This document shows positions 6,531 through 11,693 of a stretch of DNA of 11,693 nucleotides, piece after piece (the stretch's first letter is position 1; every line of letters starts with the position of its first letter). Source of the DNA: Thermoanaerobaculia bacterium (lineage in GTDB: Bacteria > Acidobacteriota > Thermoanaerobaculia > Multivoradales > UBA5704); assembly GCA_025937035.1 (NCBI GenBank), contig JAICSG010000061.1:1-11693 (forward strand), read 5' to 3'. A model generated the notes under the pieces. The model made no database searches. It saw only the letters and a program-made list of their open reading frames with translations, and had not been told where the DNA came from. Made by a program: the position numbers and the translations under genes.

Positions 6531-7724
6531 ATGCCGCGCCGGTCCAGGAGCCGATCCTCAAAAAGCCGCGGCCCCCTCGCCGGGGTCCGCGTCATCGACG
6601 CCTCGCGCGTCCTCGCCGGCCCTTATCTCGCCATGCTGCTCGGGGACCTGGGGGCGGACGTGATCAAGATCGAGAAGCCGGACGGCGGCGATCAGACCCG
6701 GGCCTGGGGACCGCCGTGGGTGGGCGAAGGGGACCGGCGCGTGAGCGCCTACTTCGTCTCCGCCAACCGGAACAAGCGGTCGGTGGCCCTCGACCTCAAG
6801 ACCCGCGAGGGGCGCGCGGCGCTCGACCGGCTGCTGGGCGGCGCGGACGTCCTGGTCGAAAACTTCCTCCCCTCCGAGTGGCGGCGGCTCGGCTTCCGGA
6901 GCGGGCGCTTCACCCGGGCCCATCCGCGCCTCGTGCAGTGCACGGTCACCAGCTATGGCACCGCCGGCCCCGAGGCGGACCGCCCGGCCTACGACGTAGT
7001 CCTCCAGGCGGAATCGGGGCTGATGTCCCTCACCGGCTTCGAGGGGGGCGAGCCGGTGCGGGTGGGGGTGGCGATCGTGGACGTCCTCTCCGCCCTCTAC
7101 GGCCTCTCCGCCGTGCTCGCCGCCCTGCGCCGGCGGGACGCCACGGGCAAAGGAAGCCGGGTGGAGGTCTCGATGGTGGACGCCGGAACGTCGTTCCTCT
7201 CCTACGCCGCGCAGTCCTGGCTCGCCGACGGCCGCCAGCCCGCCCGGCTCGGCTCCGCCCACCCCAACCTCACGCCCTACCAGGCCTACCGGGCCGCGGA
7301 CGGCTGGTTCGTGGTGGGCGTGGGCAGCCAGGAGCTCTGGCGCCGCTTCTGCGCCGCGATCGAGCGGCCCGATCTGGTGGACGATCCCCGCTTCGCCACC
7401 AGCGAGGCCCGGGTGCGCCACCGGGCCGACCTCGACCGCCTCCTCAGCGCGATCTTCGCCTCCCGTCCCGTGAGCCATTGGGACGCCGCGATGCGGGCCC
7501 ACCGCGTCCCCGCCGGCCCGCCCGCCACCGTGGGTGAGGCGGTCGAAAAGGCCCGGCAACGAGGCCAGGTGGTGGATCTCCCCCCGGGCGCCTACGGGGT
7601 GCTTCCGACGATTGCCGCCCCGTTCCTCTTCGACGGCGAGCGGGCGGCGCCCACCTCCTCGGCCCCAGCGCTGGGCGAGCACACGGCGGAGGTGCTGCGG
7701 GAGATGGGGATGGGCTCCGGGTAG
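6531..7724 (+). CDS. CaiB/BaiF family (class III) CoA-transferase
   Basis: This is a 397-residue protein, normal for the family. It starts at the ATG at 6531, where a basic leader (MPRRSRSRSSKSRG) runs directly into the conserved N-terminus PLAGVRVIDASRVLAGPYLA and LLGDLGADVIKIEKPDGGD. Other family motifs are NRNKRSVALDL (79-89), VENFLPSEW (109-117) and RPAYDVVLQAESGLMSLTG (151-169). Asp155 in the last is the expected catalytic aspartate that forms the acyl-aspartyl anhydride. TGKGSRVEVSMVDAG and the C-terminal LGEHTAEVLREMG are also typical. The enzyme should move CoA between two carboxylic acids in the cytoplasm; the acids cannot be told from sequence. The reading frame stays open upstream to 6408, but that part has no family similarity. 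The next gene follows 63 bp on, in the same direction. Confidence 0.93.
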   Translation: MPRRSRSRSSKSRGPLAGVRVIDASRVLAGPYLAMLLGDLGADVIKIEKPDGGDQTRAWGPPWVGEGDRRVSAYFVSANRNKRSVALDLKTREGRAALDRLLGGADVLVENFLPSEWRRLGFRSGRFTRAHPRLVQCTVTSYGTAGPEADRPAYDVVLQAESGLMSLTGFEGGEPVRVGVAIVDVLSALYGLSAVLAALRRRDATGKGSRVEVSMVDAGTSFLSYAAQSWLADGRQPARLGSAHPNLTPYQAYRAADGWFVVGVGSQELWRRFCAAIERPDLVDDPRFATSEARVRHRADLDRLLSAIFASRPVSHWDAAMRAHRVPAGPPATVGEAVEKARQRGQVVDLPPGAYGVLPTIAAPFLFDGERAAPTSSAPALGEHTAEVLREMGMGSG

Positions 7725-7731
7725 AGATCGG

Positions 7732-7738
7732 TTACAAT
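7732..7738 (+). promoter_or_regulatory. Possible -10 (TTACAAT) between CoA-transferase and LmbE-type genes
   Basis: TACAAT at 7733-7738 is one mismatch from the sigma-70 consensus TATAAT and stands out in GC-rich sequence. It lies 49 nt before the TTG start of the deacetylase gene, allowing a leader of about 43 nt. No clear -35 is seen, so the gene could instead be read through from the CoA-transferase. Confidence 0.35.
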
Positions 7739-7787
7739 CCTCCCAACCTTTCGTCGAAGCGAGCGTACATCGCGTCGAGGCTCTGAT

Positions 7788-9221
7788 TTGTTGCGGCACT
7801 CCTCCATCGCGCGGGCCCTGGCCCTGACCGCCCTGCTCCTCGCGGGGTGCCGGACCCTCGTGCCCGCCGCGCCGGCTTCCGTACCCCAGGCCGGGCCGGT
7901 CGCGCTCCAGGAGAGCGACCGCATCCTGGTGCTCGTCCCCCATCCGGACGACGAGGTGCTGGGCGCCGGCGGGGTCCTGCGGGAGGCGGCGCGGCGGGGG
8001 CTCCCCCTGCGCGTGGTCTTCCTGACCAACGGCGACAGCAACGAGTGGTCGTTCCTCGCCTACCGCAAGCGCCCGGTGCTGATGCCCGGCGGCGCGCTGA
8101 CCATGGGGACGATCCGCCACCAGGAGGCCCTGGCGGCGGCCACGGCCCTGGGGGTCGCCTCCCGCGACCTCACCTTCCTCGGCTATCCGGACTACGGCAC
8201 CCTCGACATCTGGCGCTCCCACTGGGCCCTGAGCCCGCCGGACCGCGGCCGGCTCACCCGCGCCCGCGCCGTCCCCTACCCCACCGCCTTCCGTCCGGGC
8301 GCGCCATACAAGGGGGAGGAGATCCTGGCCGATCTGGAGACGATCCTGCGGGATTTCAAGCCGACGCGGATCTTCGTCTCCCATCCGGCCGACCACCATC
8401 CGGACCACGCGGCGCTCTACCTCTTCACCCGCGTGGCCCTGTGGGATCTCCAGGGGGAGGTTTCGGCCACGGTCCATCCGTTCCTGGTCCACTACCCCGG
8501 GTGGCCCCGGGCCAAGGGGGTCCGTCCGGACCAGGAGCTGTCGCCGCCGGCCCGCCTCCTCGCCGGCTTCCGCTGGCAGTCCCGCGATCTCGACCCGGAG
8601 GCGGTCGCCACCAAGCGGCTGGCCCTCGCCGAGCACCGCACCCAGTACGGCTACAGCGCCTCGCGGCTGCTGCCCTTCGTCCGTCCCAACGAGCTCTACG
8701 GGGATCTGACGGTGCCCGTCCTCGCCGCCGGAGGGGGCTCCGTCCGCCTGCTCGACGCTGCCCCCGGGCCGGAGGCGGCGAGCGACTCCGTCGACCTCCA
8801 GGGCTTGACCGTGCGGCGGACGCGGGACCGGCTGGAGATCGAGATGGAGCTTCAGGAGCCGCTGACGGAAGGCTCCGCCGTCTCCCTCTCGGCCCTCGGC
8901 TACCGTTCCGACGTCCCCTTCGCCGCCATGCCGAAGCTGGAGGTCCGGATCGAGCCCCACGCCTGGACCGTCCGCGACCAGGGAAGAGCCCTGCCCCGCT
9001 CCGCCGCCTGGGGAGGCGCCCAGGACCGCAGGCTGGTGGCGCGCATCCCCCTCGCCTCGCTGAACGATCCCCGCCGGATCTTCCTCCAGGTTCGCGCCGG
9101 CTCCCGCCGCTCTGCGCTCGGCCAGACCCCCTGGTGGATCGTGGAGCTGCGGCCGGGCTCAGCGGAGCAGCGGGCCGCGGTGGCCGGCGGCGAGGCGTCC
9201 ACCAGCCCGGCGATCCGGTAG
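7788..9221 (+). CDS. PIG-L/LmbE-family deacetylase lipoprotein
   Basis: This is a 477-residue protein. The TTG at 7788 has GAGG 7 nt upstream and begins a lipoprotein signal: basic start, hydrophobic core, then LLLAGC with lipidation expected at Cys21. The LmbE-like domain spans about 44-300. VLVPHPDDEVLGAGG (48-62) carries the zinc ligands His52 and Asp55 and the catalytic acid/base Asp54, TIRHQEALAAA (108-118) is the usual second motif, and SHPADHHPDH (198-207) supplies the third zinc ligand. These are intact, so the protein should be an active metal-dependent N-deacetylase, typically acting on N-acetylglucosamine-containing substrates; the envelope location points to glycans. Residues about 325-465 form a separate beta-rich region (DLQGLTVRRTRDRLEIEMEL onward) of unrecognised family, possibly carbohydrate binding. 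Most relatives are about 230-300 residues, so this tail is an addition. Substrate unknown. Confidence 0.9.
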   Translation: MLRHSSIARALALTALLLAGCRTLVPAAPASVPQAGPVALQESDRILVLVPHPDDEVLGAGGVLREAARRGLPLRVVFLTNGDSNEWSFLAYRKRPVLMPGGALTMGTIRHQEALAAATALGVASRDLTFLGYPDYGTLDIWRSHWALSPPDRGRLTRARAVPYPTAFRPGAPYKGEEILADLETILRDFKPTRIFVSHPADHHPDHAALYLFTRVALWDLQGEVSATVHPFLVHYPGWPRAKGVRPDQELSPPARLLAGFRWQSRDLDPEAVATKRLALAEHRTQYGYSASRLLPFVRPNELYGDLTVPVLAAGGGSVRLLDAAPGPEAASDSVDLQGLTVRRTRDRLEIEMELQEPLTEGSAVSLSALGYRSDVPFAAMPKLEVRIEPHAWTVRDQGRALPRSAAWGGAQDRRLVARIPLASLNDPRRIFLQVRAGSRRSALGQTPWWIVELRPGSAEQRAAVAGGEASTSPAIR

Positions 9222-9275
9222 TCGGCACCTGCTGAATCCCTGTGCTGCCTCGGGCGCTCGTAATCTGACAAAGGC

Positions 9276-9770
9276 AACCTTACCCCGCCTTACGGACGCT
9301 TACCCTGGGAAAAACAAGCAGACCGCGCCTCGCGGAGGCTTACCGCGTCTCGCACAAGGTTGCCGTGCCCCGCGGATGCTTGCCGTGTAAAAAATAAGGA
9401 GACCGCGTCTCACGGCAAGCTTACCGTTTCGCACCTGAGCTTACCGCGCTCGACGGATGCTTACCTCGTCATAAACAAGCTTACCGGGTCGCGGACAAGC
9501 TTACCGCGCGCCGCGGATGCTTGCCCCGCCTAATTTTTGCCATCCGGCCCGTGCGGATGCTTACCGCGTCTCGCGGAAGCCTGCCGCGTTCCGCGGATGC
9601 TTACCTTGTCAAAAACAAGCTTGCCGTGCCCCACGGGAAGCTTACCAGGCCCCACATAAGCTTGCCGCCCTCCAAGGATGCTTACCTTCTCGAAAACAAG
9701 CCGGCCGCGCTCCGCGGATCCTTGCCCTGCCGTACAGAAGCCCGCCGCGTCCCGCGGATGCTTGCCGAAT
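9276..9770. repeat. Array of 25 degenerate 20-bp palindromic units
   Basis: The recurring (A/G)CC core can be followed at 25 positions from 9283 to 9765. Every step is exactly 20 bp except two of 21 bp (9403 to 9424 and 9624 to 9645). The rough consensus is AAGCTTACCGCGTCTCGCGG. Many units fold as hairpins with complementary but different arms: CCGCG/CGCGG (9323-9335 and 9564-9576), CCGTG/CACGG (9624-9636), CTTGT/ACAAG (9605-9619). AT-rich units ending (A)ACAAG or ATAAG recur at 9318, 9398, 9479, 9619 and 9700, about every 80 bp, and a T-rich unit sits near the middle (9533-9538). No frame is open across the whole array, and 20 is not a multiple of three. It is not a CRISPR array, since there are no conserved repeats with unique spacers. 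I do not recognise the element; its function is unknown. Confidence 0.9.
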
Positions 9771-9999
9771 GGATCACTAACGCCGGAGGAAGACCCGATC
9801 ATCCAAAAAACCCCAAACCGCCGTAGAGACATCCAGACGGACCGGCCGCGCGCGATCGTCCCATGAAGGATCAGAAATCAACTCTCGCGAGACTCCACGC
9901 AGCTACCGTAACAGCACGTCCGGAAGGGCGTCCATGGCCGCAGGCGCCGAGCACACCGCGCCCTTGCCGGCCGGAGCGGTCACCGCCATCTCAAATAAC
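9771..9999. other. Intergenic stretch between the array and the Uma2 gene, nothing recognised
   Basis: No supported gene, RNA or terminator is seen here. Base composition is less GC-rich than in the neighbouring genes, with short A-runs around 9804-9816. Short open frames reaching in from the array or from the opposite frame of the Uma2 gene have no family similarity. Confidence 0.5.
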
Positions 10000-10557
10000 C
10001 TAACTTCCGAAGAGATCCGCAACCGCCATGCGGAATCCGGGGAGGAGCTCCTCGTCGCCGAGGACATCCCCGGGACGGAGCTCGCGGAGATTGGACAGCG
10101 CGCGGTATACAGAGATACAACGCTGTTTGGAATCCAACACCCAGACACGGTCGACTCCCGCCGAGAAGTAGTCCTGAATCTTCTCGGCAAGGTCGCCCCG
10201 GCGGTCATTCGGAGAGAGAACCTCCACCACGATCTCCGGCGCGACGTCGAGATACCCTTCCGCCTTGCACCGGGCCAGACGGCCGTGTGAGATGAAGGCG
10301 ATATCGGCCGCCCGTACGGTGTCCGGATTCCGCCGGACATAGATGCCGATCTCGCCGGTCAGCACCTCGCCTTTGTCGTGGCTTTCCACATAGGTCAAAA
10401 GGCGAGCGGTCAGCCAGGCCTCCGACCTTCCGTGGACACGTCCTGTCGGGCTCAAGGGCACGATCCTCCCATCCACCAGCTCGCAAGGGCCGAGATCCGG
10501 GGAGTGGAAGAGATCCTCGCCGGTGATCAACCTCTCGCTGTCCTTCAGCAGGGCCAT
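10000..10557 (-). CDS. Uma2-family (DUF820) PD-(D/E)XK nuclease-like protein
   Basis: This is a 185-residue protein, the usual length for Uma2. The ATG at 10557 follows GAGAGGTGAG at good spacing; an in-frame ATG at 10605 would start inside the upstream terminator. Family landmarks: YELVDG-type ELVDGRIVPLSP (26-37), the polar HGRSEAWLTARLL segment, ADIAFIS with Asp85, PEIVVEVLSPND (107-118) with Glu112, and EKIQDYFSAGVDRVWVLD (125-142) with Lys126. Together these form the expected PD-(D/E)XK metal-binding core. No confirmed biological role is known to me for Uma2 proteins. The codon usage looks less GC-biased than in the neighbouring genes (for example ATA and AGA codons), which could mean horizontal acquisition. 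It lies next to the 20-bp array, with about 230 bp between them. Family assignment is good; nuclease activity is inference. Confidence 0.88.
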   Translation of the reverse strand: MALLKDSERLITGEDLFHSPDLGPCELVDGRIVPLSPTGRVHGRSEAWLTARLLTYVESHDKGEVLTGEIGIYVRRNPDTVRAADIAFISHGRLARCKAEGYLDVAPEIVVEVLSPNDRRGDLAEKIQDYFSAGVDRVWVLDSKQRCISVYRALSNLRELRPGDVLGDEELLPGFRMAVADLFGS

Positions 10558-10596
10558 AAAGCTCACCTCTCGGAGAGAATACCAGAGTCCGTATCC

Positions 10597-10634
10597 TGAA
10601 AACACGACGAGCCCGGATTCCTCCGGGCTCGTCG
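10597..10634 (-). terminator. Intrinsic terminator of the E2 gene
   Basis: A perfect 12-bp inverted repeat, CGACGAGCCCGG (10605-10616) and CCGGGCTCGTCG (10623-10634), encloses a 6-nt loop. On the minus strand it is followed by GTGTTTTC, a short T-rich tail. It lies 26 bp after the E2 stop codon and 40 bp before the Uma2 start, so it should end E2 operon transcription and isolate the Uma2 gene. Confidence 0.88.
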
Positions 10635-10660
10635 CGGACTTCCAGGTCGTACGGTTACGC

Positions 10661-11693
10661 CTACACGTACGCTTCGAGCTCGGTCCAGGAATCCTGCTCG
10701 AGGACCTTCTTGAGATCGATCATGAAGCGGTCGGCGTCGGCTCCGTCGACCAGACGGTGGTCGTAGGAGATGCTGAAGTAGCACATGGTCTTGATGACGA
10801 TCGAGTCGTTGCCGTCCTCGTCCTCGACCACGATGGGCCGCTTCTCGATGGCGCCCACGCCGAGGATCGCCACCTGCGGCTGGTTGATCACCGGGGTGCC
10901 GAAGAGGCTGCCGAAGACGCCGGGGTTGGTGACCGTGAAGGTGCCCTGTTGCGTCTCGTCCGGCCGCAGCTTCTTGCTCCGCGCGCGGTCGGCGAGGTCG
11001 TTGGCGGCCTTGGCGAGGCCCACGAGGCTGAGCTGGTCGGCCTTCTTGATCACCGGCACCAGCAGGCCGCGGCCCGGGATGTCCACCGCCATGCCGATGT
11101 TGATGTCCTTCTTGTAGACGATGTTGGTGCCGTCGATCGAGGCGTTGACGTTCTTGTGCGCCTTGAGGGCGGTCGCCACGGCCTTGAAGATGAAGGGCAT
11201 GTAGGTGAGCTTGGTGCCCTCCTTCCGGAAGAAGCCGTCCTTGGCGCGGTCGCGCGCCTTCCGCACCTTCGACATGTCGATGTGGAAGAGGGTGGTGACG
11301 TGCGCCGAGGTGGCCTTGGAGTAGGTCATGTGCGCCGCCGTGATCTGCCGGATCTTGGACATCGGCTCGATCTCGACGTTCTCCCCCTCGGTGTAGGCCG
11401 GCACGTGGAAGCCCGCCGGCAGCGGACGCTGGCCCCCCCCTGAAGGAGCCGCAGCGGCGGCCGGAGCGGCGGCGGCAGGGGCCGGGGGCGGAGCCGGAGC
11501 GGGTGCGGCGGGCCGGGCCGGAGCGGCGGCGGCCGGGGCGGCCTGGCGCTGCTCCAGGTAGCCCAGGATGTCTTCCTTGGTCACGCGGCCCTGGGCGCCG
11601 GTGCCCTGGACCTGCTCCAGGTTGACCCCCTCCTTGGCGGCGATGCTGCGCACCAGGGGGCTGGAGAACTTGCGGAGCCGGTCCTCGACACTC
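10661..11693 (-). CDS. 2-oxo acid dehydrogenase complex E2 (dihydrolipoamide acyltransferase), 5' end outside window
   Basis: The last 343 codons of an E2 gene enter from the right edge; the first whole codon is AGT at 11692. The visible order is a peripheral-subunit (E3/E1) binding domain (RKFSSPLVRSIAAKEGVNL, then GTGAQGRVTKEDILGYL), an Ala/Pro linker of about 40 residues, and the catalytic acetyltransferase domain. In the last, SYDHRLVDGADADRF holds the catalytic His of the HxxxDG motif, and FTVTNPGVFGS, PQVAILGVGAIEKRP and IGMAVDIPGRGLLVPVI are classical E2 sequences. The lipoyl domain or domains must lie beyond the window. E2 forms the core of the pyruvate, 2-oxoglutarate or branched-chain complex and transfers the acyl group to CoA. 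Sequence alone does not settle which. A GTG at 11653 is an internal valine, not the start. Confidence 0.95.
   Translation of the reverse strand, partial: SVEDRLRKFSSPLVRSIAAKEGVNLEQVQGTGAQGRVTKEDILGYLEQRQAAPAAAAPARPAAPAPAPPPAPAAAAPAAAAAPSGGGQRPLPAGFHVPAYTEGENVEIEPMSKIRQITAAHMTYSKATSAHVTTLFHIDMSKVRKARDRAKDGFFRKEGTKLTYMPFIFKAVATALKAHKNVNASIDGTNIVYKKDINIGMAVDIPGRGLLVPVIKKADQLSLVGLAKAANDLADRARSKKLRPDETQQGTFTVTNPGVFGSLFGTPVINQPQVAILGVGAIEKRPIVVEDEDGNDSIVIKTMCYFSISYDHRLVDGADADRFMIDLKKVLEQDSWTELEAYV

Noticed and set aside
4361..6595. 744-residue leftward frame opposite the kinase and regulator
   Set aside because: No domains, and it shadows well-supported genes in another frame, including the Usp gene.
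6558..8960. 800-residue leftward open frame opposite the CoA-transferase and LmbE-type genes
   Set aside because: GC-driven antisense frame of low complexity with no domain; the plus-strand genes carry all family motifs.
9276..9770. CRISPR array
   Set aside because: The period is a constant 20 bp with no conserved repeat alternating with unique spacers, and no cas gene is present.
9530..9832. Leftward 100-residue reading frame and two rightward frames (9517-9780, 9521-9826) in the array
   Set aside because: They only read the 20-bp repeats in shifting frames, cover half of the array, have no clear ribosome binding site and no family similarity. Stops occur in the other half. A degraded repeat-protein gene cannot be fully excluded.
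11651..11653. GTG as the start of the E2 gene
   Set aside because: The frame stays open to the window edge, and the residues before it (RKFSSPL) belong to the subunit-binding domain.

Overview
The window is GC-rich bacterial chromosome, densely packed with genes on both strands. Most reading-frame signal on the opposite strands is GC-driven shadow. The gene set suggests a soil or sediment bacterium with a large genome, perhaps an acidobacterium. It includes a Rhizobium-type asparaginase, a GAF histidine kinase with a NarL-type regulator, a universal stress protein, a CaiB/BaiF CoA-transferase, a LmbE-type deacetylase lipoprotein and a 2-oxo acid dehydrogenase E2. The phylum is a guess, because no rRNA or other phylogenetic marker is present.

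Layout. Positions 1-2911 hold a leftward cluster. In transcription order it contains a STAS-domain anti-sigma-factor antagonist, an asparaginase II whose only plausible start is a CTG, a rhodanese-domain lipoprotein, and a cytokinin-dehydrogenase-like FAD oxidoreductase cut by the window edge. Divergent to it, 3055-5410 runs rightward: a small two-helix DUF2892 membrane protein, a membrane-anchored GAF histidine kinase, and a NarL/FixJ regulator overlapping the kinase by 4 bp. A tandem universal stress protein (5380-6339, leftward) overlaps the regulator tail to tail by 31 bp. Next come a rightward class III CoA-transferase (6531-7724) and a rightward PIG-L/LmbE-family lipoprotein (7788-9221).

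Positions 9222-9999 hold no convincing gene. They contain the most unusual feature of the window: an array of 25 degenerate units spaced at 20 bp (9276-9770), with only two 21-bp steps. Many units are small hairpins whose arms differ in sequence but stay complementary, and an AT-rich unit recurs about every 80 bp. Leftward of this lie a Uma2-family nuclease-like gene (10000-10557), an intrinsic terminator (10597-10634), and the E2 gene (10661 to the right edge).

How the genes may work together. The GAF kinase, NarL-type regulator and universal stress protein resemble the parts list of the mycobacterial DevS/DevR (DosS/DosR) dormancy system. The GAF domain keeps residues at the positions I recall as the heme-ligand His and distal Tyr of DevS, so gas or redox sensing is a reasonable hypothesis. 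The other genes look like unrelated metabolic or housekeeping functions. The best candidate for something undescribed is the 20-bp palindromic array.
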